The notes: generated by a model from the sequence alone, not told the origin. Numbered from the stretch's first letter, positions 12,217-23,053 are shown. The stretch is DNA of 64,000 nt from Ancylostoma caninum (GCA_037903475.1 JBAJFG010000297.1:1240001-1304000), one strand, 5' to 3'. Numbers and translations are program-made.

Positions 12217-12512
12217 TATCTCAGAGAGCAAGAGCTGCGCTATCATCCATAGAAACATCAAGCTCCCAAAGGCTTATCTGTTCAAGATCTGGGTCAAAAT
12301 AGACCTTAGTTAGTTGCGGCGCAGAGGCTTTGCGACCCCTCGTCGTCTCTGTGAGTGCTTCAGCAAGCAAGGGGCTTGCTGTGGACAAGAGTGCATTGAT
12401 TCGGATCGCCAAGACATGGGCTTTATTCTGCACATGCCTATTTGGAATGCTTTTGCATCTTTTCTTTTCTACAGACTCATTTTGGGTGCGTCAATAATTC
12501 TGACGCACCCTG

Positions 12513-13040
12513 TAATGCGGTAGGAGCAACGGTCACTGTTCGATCAATATAAAACTATTAACGAATCGCCAGTGGCAATTACAGCAAGAAAAGGCAAACT
12601 TCGAAGCTTGACGAGTTTACCAGCTTGCAGGCTGATGAGTTAAGCTGGAACCAATGTTAATCAAAGTTGGCAATAGAACGGAAAAATCACGTAATCAAAC
12701 GAGACCAAATGCGGAACTAGTTTCACCTTCACGCTTATCGAATCGTCTCGAAGAACCCAATGATCCCGCGAAGCAACGCTTTCGAACTTCGGAATTTTCT
12801 CCAGTGTTTTTGGAAATATCCTTCAACCTTTCATATATAGTAAGCGTATTCAAGCGCGATTCATAAGTTTGCTCATGATTTCTTCTGTAGTGAGAGCATT
12901 GTTGTCAATGATGCTTCCATAACGATAATGTCACAACTACTCTACCGGTTGTTCACAAGAAAAAAAAGCGCTTTTACACAAGATGCACAGGTGTCTTTCA
13001 ATCGAACTGAGGACGTAATCAAATCATAAATGTGCTGAAC
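12513..13040. other. Upstream region of the SXP/RAL-2-like gene
   Basis: About 500 bp separate the nested element from the gene. Only short frames are present. No individual regulatory motif could be supported apart from the TATA-like tract and splice acceptor listed separately. Confidence 0.4.
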
Positions 13041-13043
13041 GCC

Positions 13044-13050
13044 TATATAT
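13044..13050 (+). promoter_or_regulatory. TATA-like tract upstream of the SXP/RAL-2-like gene
   Basis: TATATAT lies 41 bp before the start codon, within a short possible outron. It is suggestive only, since AT-rich runs are common in the window. Confidence 0.3.
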
Positions 13051-13080
13051 GGCCGCCTGTCCAAGCATTAAGGCAGATCT

Positions 13081-13090
13081 TTTCCAGCGA
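13081..13090 (+). promoter_or_regulatory. Putative splice-leader trans-splice acceptor
   Basis: TTTTCCAG|CG immediately precedes the ATG at 13091, a good match to the nematode TTTTCAG acceptor. No upstream coding exon or matching donor is apparent, and the predicted protein begins at once with a signal peptide. That is the arrangement seen when a splice leader is added two bases before the start codon. Known biology: many nematode mRNAs are trans-spliced; its use here is inferred. Confidence 0.5.
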
Positions 13091-14172
13091 TGCATTCTTT
13101 GATTGTTCTGTTCGCTCTAATCTCGTGTGTTGCTGCACAGGCGGCACGTGGTCCTCCCAGATTGCCAAAGGTAAGTTTCTCTCCAGGGTGAAGCTATTCT
13201 GAAATTCGTACGAAGAGAGGGTAACGTTTGTCTCCGTCAAATTCCAGCAAGTCCCACCGAAATGCCATCTTTAAGAGCGCTTTCTTCAGAGTACTACGTA
13301 CGAAAGTTACAAGGAACCTACGAAATAGTGTTCCATTCTACTCCGAGACAAAAAAAAATCGAAGAAGCCTCCGTGCTTAGTGACGAGTAGTGACGAGTAC
13401 AGTCGGTAGAGTAATGACGAGTAGTTGGTAACTTTAACAACTCGACGAGAATGCTAAGTAACAACTTAACGAGAATGCCAAATATCCAAAGCGTTGATAA
13501 TATTCAAAGGATATTCAAAGGTATATAATACGGCGTAACGCGCATCGTGAGGCTGCGTATTCCAGTTATAACAAAACTTAGATATTTTTGAGAGGTCCAC
13601 ATATTTCTTTCAGGATTTACCTCCCGGCTTCGCAGCAGTTTTGCCTCCCGATACCGTTAAGAAGCTGCGAGCTATTCATCAGAGCACCAAAATGACGCCA
13701 GAGGTACTTTTTTTCAAAATACGATAAGAAAATACCACAGTCAGTTGTACCTGTACGTACTCTGAAACTCGAAGAAAAAAGAAACCAGGATGAGTTTCTC
13801 TGGCAGATAAATGCATATCCATGTATGTTAGCCTAGTGCTTGGAGATGATATTCCATTAATTTCAGCAACAACTCGAACAGATAGACAAGATAATGTCAG
13901 CACTTCCTGATTCTGTGCTTGACAAGCTGCCCAAACCACCTGGTTTCGACCGTCTTCCCAAGAAAGTAAGGGACGAGCTCGAAAAAATCCATCGAGACAG
14001 GGTAAGTCAAAATTCTGGTAGCATACATGATTACCTTCACGTTTTTCTAATCAATGGTTTCCAGTCGCTCAATTTCCGTCAACGCTTTGAGAAGATGAAG
14101 AAGGTGTTTGACACCCTGCCACCAAACCTTCGCCCAAAACCTCCACCACCTCCTCCAGGACAGAGACTTTAG
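13091..14172 (+). CDS. SXP/RAL-2-like (DUF148-type) secreted protein, four exons
   Basis: The model is 13091-13171, 13614-13703, 13867-14001 and 14065-14172, encoding 137 residues. All introns have GT..AG ends (GTAAGT, GTACTT, GTAAGT donors; TTTCAG, TTTCAG, TTCCAG acceptors) and all are phase 0. Residues 1-16 form a signal peptide (MHSLIVLFALISCVAA). The mature part has two charged amphipathic helical repeats, each introduced by a 'LPPGF/LPKPPGF' turn and containing 'LPDTVKKL..IHQ' or 'LPKKVRDELEKIH'. It ends in a proline run (PKPPPPPPGQ). Two such helical repeats and this length fit the nematode SXP/RAL-2 family, small secreted proteins often abundant in parasites and of uncertain biochemical role. 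The best alternative is an unrelated small helical secreted protein. Intron 1 holds short GTGACGAGTA-type repeats near 13377-13430. No canonical AATAAA is visible just after the stop. Confidence 0.85.
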
Positions 14173-14865
14173 AATTAGTCCCCTACGCTTCTCGTCCAGT
14201 GATCATTAACTTGCGTTGTTTTAATATTGCGTCAGTAAAGATTCTGGACAGATTCTAACAGACAAAATCTTGCCCCCCCCCCCTTGAGGAAGGGTACCGC
14301 TACAAACGATGAATTGAATGCTAGTGGTGGGCCGCAGTGATGAGTCGTCTGTCGAGAACCGCAGATTACCGGAGGTATGTACCGCAATCGGGTGGCGGGC
14401 GAATGTTTGGGATGTTACTTGGTCTGAAGCGCGCATGCACCTGCGATGAAGCGGGCGCCCGCGCTGTTCGGGCATGAAACCGAACACGTTTCTATTGCGC
14501 CAGCCAGGGGTGAAATAGTCTATGCGGGGTTCATGCTTGGGCGCAGTTTTTGAGATCCAAAGAACAATTATTCCCTGGCATTTGTTGCATAAACTCAGTG
14601 AACATGATTGCTCCTACATTAAAAACTCCTTCTTGGTCCTAGGAAGCGCAGTTGATCTTTTGAACTTGAGATTTTCTTGAAAGACTGAGGATTTTTCGCA
14701 GAGAACTTATGCGCATTCCTTTCTATATACCCTGCACCACAATATCTTTTAGTTTTTGAATCATTCTCACTAGCTTCAACCAAAGGGAAGTATCATTTCA
14801 GACCATTTACACTTCTCTTTCATCGTGGACGATGTTAATGTGTCCGCAACTACCCTCGTAGTGCA

Positions 14866-14926
14866 GGTTTCAGTTTTCCACTGCCAAATCGTGGCTTGCC
14901 CGATTTGGCAGTGGAAAACTGAAACC
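14866..14926. repeat. Perfect 26-bp inverted repeat with 9-nt loop
   Basis: 14866-14891 and 14901-14926 are exact reverse complements (arm begins GGTTTCAGTTTTCCACTGCC), separated by TGGCTTGCC. It lies 0.7 kb past the SXP/RAL-2-like gene and is not part of a recognised element. Confidence 0.9.
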
Positions 14927-15395
14927 CGTGGATCGGGACATTGGGCATCGGATCGCAATCGTACTGGCTGTCCGGGGATTTGGCGCGTCATGGGTTGGGT
15001 TCGTGAGCCTGATCGAACGCTCATTTTCAGTAGAGAATGAGCGCCCGATTCAGGAAACTGGTACATCTCTCCCCACATCACTCCGATCAAGAGGTCAAAT
15101 GGATTTAAAGAGAAGGCTTAAATGCTGTGTCCAGGCAAAACTCTTGGGGCTGAGTGCTCATTAGATTATGATAGCGGGTCCGCTCCATAGGCAATTTCCA
15201 AAGTTTCAGCGAAAAAGTCGCAGAAATAAGCGAAATATCTGCCTTGGACCCAGTACCCAAACCCATATCCAGTGCCCAGCCCACCCACCCGGCGTCTGCC
15301 ATTTTGCGCGTGGGATTGGTGTAACGTGGAGCATCGTTGGAAAATATCAAACTGATTGTGGCAGCGTCTTTCTACTGTGATTGATACATCTCCGT

Positions 15396-15677
15396 CAGTG
15401 GCGGACGCAGAAAGTGGGCGGGAGGGGGGGGGCGTGGGAAGAAAAGTGGGGTCTCCGCCGTTTTGGGGACCCAGACGGAAAATAAAATTAATAATAATAT
15501 TAATCATAATAATAAACAATAAATAAAAAATATATTAAAAATAATAATAAAAATAAACAATTAAAAATAAACTAACACAAGATTTTTATTTGTATTGTAA
15601 AGTAATTTCGAAAATTTGGCGACCCATTCTCGGGGGGGGCGCGCCCCCCCCCCCCCCCCCCCCTGCGTCCGCCACTG
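15396..15677. mobile_element. hAT-type MITE, copy 1
   Basis: A 282-bp element with perfect 15-bp terminal inverted repeats CAGTGGCGGACGCAG and an exact 8-bp target duplication ATCTCCGT (15388-15395, 15678-15685). An 8-bp duplication and a CAGTGGCG start fit the hAT superfamily. The interior has a G/C-rich flank (..GTCTCCGCCGTTTTGGGG..), an A/T-rich core of AATAAT repeats, and a long C-run before the right end. It has no coding capacity. Two more copies occur at 30650 and 40515. Confidence 0.9.
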
Positions 15678-16346
15678 ATCTCCGTGTATGCGTCTCAAGT
15701 TTGCGTATGTGTTCTAAACATTCAGGTACTCTTGCTCAACACTCCAGTTCTTCATTTTAGATGATCCTGGATCTACAGTTTACGAGTCTATACTTGATGG
15801 AGTGTTCGACAATCACCTTGTGTCGAAAGATGGCTACTCATACCGAAGCTTACCCCTGCATGTTTAGAGTGGTCAAAAAAGTTGAACTTTAGCAGAGATG
15901 CGGATCCCTAGAAGAATAGGAACTGTCCGGTTTATGCTAAAATTGAAGCAGCAAACTGGCGCTAAGAATTTTCTCTGCGCCCTCTATGACGAGAGTGTTG
16001 TCGGACAGCTCGTCCGCATCAGTCAGAAAGGGGCTCGAAAAATGGTTTTTCCGAGCGTTTTGTGATCTTTCAAGTTCACATCTGTACGGATGAGCCAAGC
16101 TGGCCCGGAAACCACAGAAATCTAATACTTGAAAGTTTTGCCTGGACACTGGCTTCAAAGGCAGTGTCTCACCTCATTTTCGATTTTAGGTTATCAACAG
16201 AATCTGGATCTACTCGAGGCCCCGATTTCAACATTGCATATTACTTTGAATAAAACCCTCAAAAACCCCGTTTCCGAAGGAGAATCAAATTTGGCGCGGA
16301 CAAGTTCCTCGGCAAGGAAACTGCATGACTTCCCTGTTCCTCCTTT

Positions 16347-16640
16347 GATCTCATTGATCGCAGAGGTGTTCTCATTGCCGAAAACTACGTCGCAGTCTCG
16401 GCCTGCTCTTGGAAAGGCGGGGGGGGGGGGTGCCTCTACACCGGTGTATAGTCGACGATAGTTGAGTATTCGTGCCAGTGACATGCATTTCTCGTCTGCC
16501 TCCCCGAATACGGCACTATTTCTCGCGTTCTCTCATTCTCTTATTTCTGCGCAACTACGTTTTTCCGTGAGACGCGCTATAGCTGAGGTGAGACACTGCT
16601 TTTAACCTATTGGTGGAACGTGCGCTCACCCGCGAAGCAT
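16347..16640. repeat. Dispersed direct repeat, copy 1
   Basis: The stretch 16347-16417 (..GTTCTCATTGCCGAAAACT..) and 16585-16640 (GGTGAGACACTGC..) reappear in the same order and orientation at 17560-17630 and 17688-17745. Spacing differs and small indels are present. No element ends were identified. Confidence 0.6.
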
Positions 16641-16948
16641 GGCGAATATGGAAACTATGCAAAAGTCAGTGTCAGGGACCCAAGGGAGGCATCGGGATGA
16701 AAGCGAACATAGTCCCCAACTCGTACAACATCGTCAAGACTCGCACGGCAACTTTGAATGTAGTCCTAGAAAATTTCGACGAAAGGATTGGACCGTTCGT
16801 CGATTCCCAAATTTTCGTACGCTCAGTCATTCGACGTTTATGCAACCGATACTGTGCTAGAACAGAGAAAGCCGGGCAAGCCATAGGGGTGGAGCTGCGA
16901 CGAAGTGGTGGGGAGACTATGGAAGCCATGCCAATGGAGAAGTTCTGA
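16610..16948 (+). other. Uncharacterised 112-codon open frame
   Basis: An open frame overlapping the end of the dispersed repeat. I recognise no family. The segment 'VLENFDERIGPFVDSQIFV' looks protein-like, but there is no signal peptide, clear splice context or detectable domain. It could be a fragment of an old transposon or a chance frame. Confidence 0.15.
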
Positions 16949-17559
16949 TTGTCTTACGAATTTATTCAGCCAGGTCAGTACCGAGAAAAAGAGGTTGACG
17001 TGTTGCTATATGATGTCCCCAATCCGAAATAAGAAAGGCAGCCTCATGTACTGGGAAATTAGACTCAGGAATCGGATGTTGGGGGGCACTAGTAAGTCAC
17101 TAGTACACGAGATTTATAGAATTCGTCCACGTTATTGACAGTACGCTAGTACTTGAAAGCAGAAACGACCTCAAACGACAAATGCAAGCTTGACGTGGTC
17201 GGGCGGCATAACTCGATCAGAATCAACTAGATCACGAGACAGACTGAGTACTGTTTCCAGATTTGGAAACCATTTACCAAAAAAAAAACCGCTGCAGAGA
17301 AAGATTGGGAAAGCACAGCAAGTCTCCACCAAAATGGTATTTCACAACACTTTCCCGAATTACCCGCTCACGATGCAAAACTATAAGGAAAGAATGAAAA
17401 TCCTAGATCTCAAGAGCTTGCTATACCGCGTGATCTAGTATTTTGCTCGCGAGTTCTTGCAACATGTGAGCTGTTGAAAGATGTGAAGGATCATCGTGGA
17501 AATCATCTTGAACGAATATATTAGCAAGAACCGAGTGCTTCTTGTCATACACCTCAGCT

Positions 17560-17745
17560 GATCTCACTGATCGCATAGGTGTTCTCATTGCCGAAAACTG
17601 CGCCGCAGTGTCGGCCTGCTCATGGAAGGGCGAGAGGCCTAGTGCGGCGTACTTGCAATTTGGTCAAATTCTAGGCAGGTGTATCTTAGGTGAGACACTG
17701 CCTGTAACCCATTGACGTCCGCGCGCATTGTCGCGGGTCTGGCGC
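17560..17745. repeat. Dispersed direct repeat, copy 2
   Basis: Second copy of the 16347-16640 sequence (..GTTCTCATTGCCGAAAACT.., then ..GGTGAGACACTGC..) with the two blocks about 110 bp closer together. It lies just left of the TTAA element at 17831. Confidence 0.6.
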
Positions 17746-17830
17746 GTGAGACCAACTCCCATTTCAGGAGCGCGCTTACTAGTGTCATCGCCAGGAAACA
17801 GAAGAATCTAAACGCTTCTCATATACTTAA

Positions 17831-18344
17831 AGGCAAGGTCCGGTCAAAATCTTGCCCACCCAGATTCCTTGCTCTCTGGAATCCAAACCATATCAGTAGC
17901 AGGTATCTCAAGTTTGAGACCTCTATATGAACTCTATCGCTAGATATGGAACAAAACGTTTGAGCGTTACGGTAGCCGTGAGAAAACGCGCTCCAACCGA
18001 TAAAGGCTGCACGAGTGCATACTGAACAATGATGGACGATCGATACATACAGCCTTGACGAACACTTCATGAAACTTCCCCACCCCATCAAACAGTCCAC
18101 TGGACGTTTGAATATGAATTTTTTCCGACGACGCCACAACATACAGCATGTAGGGCGCGCCATATAACGTCATTTGAAAGCACGGACGCCGCAAACCCGC
18201 AAACGCCGTACCGAAGTTGGTCGATCGAATACGTTTGTTGTGGGAGCTCTTCAGGGATTTCTATATAGTTTTCGCCCAAGGCATCGCTGTGGCCTACGAA
18301 TCCAATAGAAATTCGGGAGATGGAATTCTGCCCGGACCTTGCCT
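17831..18344. mobile_element. TTAA-flanked MITE, family 1
   Basis: The ends read AGGCAAGGTCCGG and its exact complement, with TTAA outside both (17827-17830 and 18345-18348). TTAA target sites are characteristic of piggyBac-type elements. The 514-bp interior has frames up to 114 codons on the minus strand with no transposase motif. The element ends 20 bp before the next TTAA site. Confidence 0.65.
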
Positions 18345-18368
18345 TTAAGGGAAAAGCAAGTTTGTTAA

Positions 18369-19243
18369 CCCATTGGTGACCGCGTGGCCCACCGGTGAGC
18401 TGCACTTTTTTGGTCACGTGGGACCGCGCGGCTCACCGGTGAGCCGCGCCCCTATTATCAAGTACTGGATCCTATTTTCGAATTACTGTATAATAATTCC
18501 ACATAAAATGTGTACAATACTTCCCAAAAAGGTCTAAAACAACAACAAACGTGTATACTTTCTGAACACTCCCTTATAACGCTAAAAACACCTACAAACT
18601 CCTTCGGCCTTAATGGAATGCAGAAGCGTTTAGATTCTCTCCTTTTTTTGGTCCGATGATACTAGTAATCTTCTGCAACTAGATTTCAAATTATTCCCGC
18701 AGAAAGTTCTGTTTTAGTCCTAATCATCTTATCGTAACGGTGTCGAACTCCGCGGGCGCCGCACTCTTGAAAGGGGCGTTGGTCCCACGTGCCAGACACG
18801 CAAAAACGGGCGCGGTCGTTCAATGGGTTAAGGGTATTTTGAGTACTATGAAGAAGTTTCCCGAGATTATACAGGTTTGTATTGCTCTAGCCTAACAAAT
18901 AAGGAAGTGCAAGATGCAGCGAGTGTGTTTTTGTGAAGAAAATATGGCTCTTATACAGATTATTCCCAACCACTACACAAGAAATGTAATGTGAACTTGC
19001 TCGATTTTAAAATCCCATCCTTTTCATGGTATTTGGCACCACAAAGAAAAGATATCTTTCTTGAACCACAGTTATATCAGCATTCTTTGGAAGTGTTGTA
19101 CTTGATTCATATGGAAATACTGCAGAATATAAAGAAAGCAGGGTCAGTAGTTGATAATAAGGGCGCGCCTCACCGGTGAGCCGCGCGGTCCCACGCGACC
19201 AAAGAAGCGCGGCTCACCGGTGAGCCACGCGGTCGTCAATGGG
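18369..19243. mobile_element. TTAA-flanked MITE, family 2, long terminal inverted repeats
   Basis: TTAA at 18365-18368 and 19244-19247 flanks inverted repeats of about 100 bp starting CCCATTGGTGACCGCGTGGC on the left and CCCATTGACGACCGCGTGGC on the right. Each arm has two CTCACCGGTGAG-type palindromes. A third copy of the end (GGTCGTTCAATGGG followed by TTAA, 18814-18831) lies inside, suggesting an internal remnant or a composite of two related copies. There is no transposase. The family looks piggyBac-like from its TTAA target only. Confidence 0.7.
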
Positions 19244-19793
19244 TTAAGGAAGGCTCTAGAGCTCAGAAAATCTATGTAAGACCGTTATTATATTCTGTCC
19301 AACTTTTGTGTTACATTGTGTGCATTACACCACAGCTTTCACAATGTACCTCTAAGTCCGTAATTTGGGCAAAATTCTACTCCTTTCAATAAAGTTAGTT
19401 TCAGATTTAACTCATCATCTTGGTTCCAATTCAAAATATACAAAAAGTTGTATGAGTAGTCCAGCTCAAGTGTTAAATCGTGTTAGAAATAGTGACTGCT
19501 TCAAAATTTCATCCATTATTTGTATACGTCTCGTCATTACTCCTTTATAACATTCTAAAGCTGTAACTGCTTGGTAATTTTTGCAGTTCAATGCAATATA
19601 GTGTGTTTCACTGGGGAACAGAGCTGTGAAGATATTAGAGAAAGAGAGAACGCGGGAAACAGTGCCATATTCGGAGATGCGGGCGAGAAATACAGATCAT
19701 AGGCACGAATACTCAGCTATCGTAGTTTTTGAAACGGACTATACTGGGGTTGTTTATTGCAGTATCTCGTTGTTGCTGTTGTTGTTTTTGTTT

Positions 19794-22061
19794 CTAGCCT
19801 GTTTCCCAGCGTCTAGGGTCGGCGTTTCTCGTGCGATTGTGCCGTTTCCTTCGGTCGTACACATCACCCACACTAAGCTTGAGGAACCATCTATCATCTT
19901 CAATCCTGTTTAGCCACCGAATCCTTGGTGTTCCTCTCGGTCTACGTCCTTCCACTGTGATGTTCATTGCTGATTGGGCGACTGAGCTGTCGTCACTTCT
20001 CAGTACGTGAGTTTAACAATGTAGCCGAGCCTCTCGCATCTTTGCCGTAATGAGTGCCACTCCAAACAGTGGGCGTACGTCTTCGTTTCGCATCCTGTCA
20101 AGACGCGTAATCCCGTGAGTCCAGCGGAGCATTCTCATGTCCATTGTGTGGAGGGTCTGCTCGTGCTTCAATGTGGTCGGCCAGCATTCCGCTCCATACA
20201 GCACAACAGGTCGGACTACTGTGCGATGAATCTTTGACTTCAGCTTCAACGGGACCTTCCCATTCAGCATCCGTCAACGTGTTACCGTTGGCTGAGATAT
20301 AGGATTAGAGGTATTAGGTGTTAACATAAGTCCTTGCGCTTCATTTTCCTCCACCTATTTGTCATCTTTCGGGTACGTGACATAACGATTTGAAAGCGCT
20401 ATTCTTCCTCTATAGGAATGTTGTAAACAGTTTTTATCAAAGCGATAGTTTGCTAGAGTTTTAAACCTGCGAAGTGGAGCAACGAGTCAATAAAAAACAG
20501 CGCAACCGACAGCCACATATCCTGTTAATCAGATGAAGCTCGAAAGGCTATAAAAACTGGCAAAATGACCTGTGCTAAGTATGTAAGAGACGTTCTGTTT
20601 AAAAATAACTGGTCATCAGCGGTTTTCTACGGTCAAACAAGACTTATCTGGTCTCGATGACATCAACCACTTCGACCAAACAAATTTCCCACATGGAGAC
20701 CCGGGAATTGCTCCAAAGAAGCCGCATGGTCCAGATGGAGATCATACTTCTCAAGGCCACCAATTATCTGGAAGGATTCTGCTAAAAGAATCCAATTGCG
20801 AGGGTCTAGTCATCTTACCCCACGATGACGTCAGGCCCCACTTCCCAAAAATCGTCAAACTGCCGCTCAACAGTTCCACTGACTATGTTTTTCCACCTTA
20901 ATAATCTACAGAGCTTACACGCTCAAATAGTATGGAATGCTGTCTGGTACCTATTGCACACAAAGAGGAAATTGGGTTCTTCCTTGAATTGGCGTTTTTC
21001 TTCATTCATAGGCCTAAAAATTAAGTCATTCAACAGTTCTGTGAAAACACTCAATGATGGATTGTAGAAGAGGGAAAGCGCTTTTAGAAGTTGCAGTGCA
21101 TACTAGAGAAAAATGGAAATGGGGCAGAGAACATCGCAATTAAAAAAGCGCAAGGACTTATGTTACCAGCTAATACTTAAACATGGAGACCATCGGAAGT
21201 TCCTCACTATCGATGGAAATCGTACCGGGCGTTTGTTCTCCGCATTCCAGGTACTCTGTTTTCTTTGTGGTAAGTTTCATACCATATTGTTCGAGCCAGT
21301 CTTTCCAAGCCTGTGCCTCTTTCTGGAGTTCCTCCCTGGTGCTTGCAGCAATTACGACATTGTCTGCGCAAATAAATGTCCATGGTGGACCTGATTGGAG
21401 ATCACTTGATACTGTGTCCATGCAGAGAATGAAAAGAAGCGATTCTGATGGACTCCTATGCGGACATCAAACTGTGCTGTTGTTCCTGCAGCGCTTCTGA
21501 TTGAACTGGTGACATTCCTGTAGAGAAGCTGCACCCATCTGAGGTACTCTTCGGGAACCCCATGATCGCATAGTGACAGCCAAATCAGTTCGCGAGGTAC
21601 CCTATCAAAGGCCTTCTCGAGGTCAATAAGGCTAGATGTACAGTCTTCTTTTTCTCTCTGCACTTCACAGTCAGCAGCCGTACAGCATGGATCGCGTCGG
21701 TTCTGCCACAGTTCTTGACGAACCCACACTGATTTCGCGTCACTTCAACGATCTGTCGAAGTCTACTGTTCAGAACTCGTTTAAACACCTTCATCGTGTG
21801 TCAGAGCAGCCTAATTAACGTCGTACAATCTGCTACGTCTCCTTTTCCCTTCCAAATAGGTACTGTTGTGCTCGTCGTCCACGATCTGCGCAGCTTTCCC
21901 TCGGCTACAATTTTGTTGAAGAAACTACAATCATCGCCGTAGAATCTGAAAAATTTCGCGGGATTCGCGGGATTTGCGGGATTTCTTAATAACTCACTCC
22001 AAAACAAATTTTTCCGAAAAATTCTTCCACACTTTTGTGTGACAGGCTTTTCTCCATCCAT
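19794..22061 (-). pseudogene. RTE-type LINE reverse transcriptase remnant
   Basis: Read on the minus strand, fragments in different frames follow the order of an RTE reverse transcriptase: 'RNQCGFVKNCGRTDAIHAVR' (about 21.75 kb), 'LIDLEKAFDRVPRELIW' (about 21.6 kb), 'ADNVVIAASTREELQKE' (about 21.35 kb), then, beyond a MITE at 20314-21173, 'VPLKLKSKIHRTVVRPVVLY' (about 20.25 kb) and the C-terminal 'RGTPRIRWLNRIEDD' (about 19.9 kb), with a stop at 19794-19796. The catalytic FADD box reads CADN, so the second Asp is lost. The 3' end runs into a TGTTGT-rich tract. A small repeat of GCGGGATTT (about 21957-21987) lies near the 5' side. Dead copy. Confidence 0.8.
20314..21173. mobile_element. TA-flanked MITE, TTAGGTGTTAACATAAG family, complete copy
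   Basis: The inverted repeats of about 30 bp (TTAGGTGTTAACATAAGTCC and the complement of the right end, TTAGCTGGTAACATAAGTCC) are flanked by TA (20312-20313, 21174-21175). It is inserted in the RTE remnant. The left 300 bp recur in opposite orientation at 26270-26551. No transposase. The TTAGG start resembles the ends of the mariner at 56744 and the element at 51849. Confidence 0.75.
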
Positions 22062-23053
22062 TTATAAGAGGAATGGTTTTCCTACGCCGCGGCTGTCAGC
22101 AGTGTTTTAATAAATTCACTAATTACCCTGGCTCCGCCCACTAATCAAGCGTATTCACTGAACATTCACAATCAGATCGCTATATCGAGTTGGAAAACTA
22201 TCTACATGTCTGCTATGTGTAGTGTCTGCGTAGATAAACTCCCGATAAAGCTTTTCTTGCAAAAATGATTAGAAATTTTCAGTTCTTCTTCCATACTGAA
22301 AACATGAATTTCCTTAAATTCTTAACTGCACAGCAAAGTATTAAAAGAGTCTACTGACACTGACGTTCTTCGTTATGTTGACATGCTGCTAAAAACAAGA
22401 TCTGACTCAGCATTTCATCTCTTCGAAATTCAAGGATAATTTCCCGCTCCAAGCAGTTTAGAAAGCCTGCCTTGGTGTTTCAATAGCACATCTTGTGCAG
22501 ATTTAGTTAGATGCGTGAAGTCTTCTAAGGTGCCATGACTCAGGAGTTACAACTGGTTAAATATGCAGCCGCACGCAATTTTTGCATGTTGTTGATCGAC
22601 GATTACTGCTTTCAACGTCAACAAAACTCGTTAAAATTTAGGCGATGTACACAGCTGGGTTATCTCCTTAGAAAAAATTGTAACCACACTTTATTATAGA
22701 TTTTCGCGTTTTCTGAAAATGCGCGGCTCGGAATTATCGCTTGCCTCGGCAAGGCAGCCCCACGCCGCCTGCTACCTGCCTGAGGCATTCAGGTCAGCAC
22801 CATACAAATCAATCGATAATGCAACAGGCGACCACATGTTTTTGAAGCTAATTCATGAATATTCAGATGAGACCTACAAAATTATGCCTTTTATCATTTG
22901 TTGCTAAGAAAAATGCGGTTAAGTACTTCAATTTCATTAAGAAAAGCTAGATAAAAAAAAACGAGAAACAGAGAATAAGAAGGCAGAATATTATAAAATG
23001 TGTACATTGAATAATGGAAATTCAGAAAAGAATGAATAAAGAAGAGCAAATGA
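22062..23053. other. Unresolved region between RTE remnant and Tc1-like pseudogene
   Basis: Short open frames only; 22719-22907 has no domain. It may contain the 5' part of the RTE or the 3' flank of the Tc1-like element, but no homologous block or inverted end was recognised. Confidence 0.35.

Larger units (their letters stand above)
10693..12512. mobile_element. Tc1/mariner-type MITE interrupted by another element
   Basis: The ends match over about 30 bp (CAGGGTGCGTCA at 10693, its complement finishing at 12512), with TA on both sides (10691-10692 and 12513-12514) as expected for Tc1/mariner target duplication. Each end is itself an imperfect palindrome (GGGTGCGTCA..TGACGCACCC at the right). 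There is no transposase. The central 11308-12216 is a separate inserted element; without it this element would be about 910 bp. The minus-strand 156-codon frame at 10514-10984 spans its left end and is not considered a gene. Confidence 0.65.

Noticed and set aside
15166..15519. 117-codon minus-strand frame
   Set aside because: It runs into the hAT MITE; the same peptide start recurs at 30808 and relates to the MITE core, not to a gene.
21183..21500. Plus-strand 105-codon frame
   Set aside because: Antisense shadow of the RTE reverse transcriptase on the minus strand.
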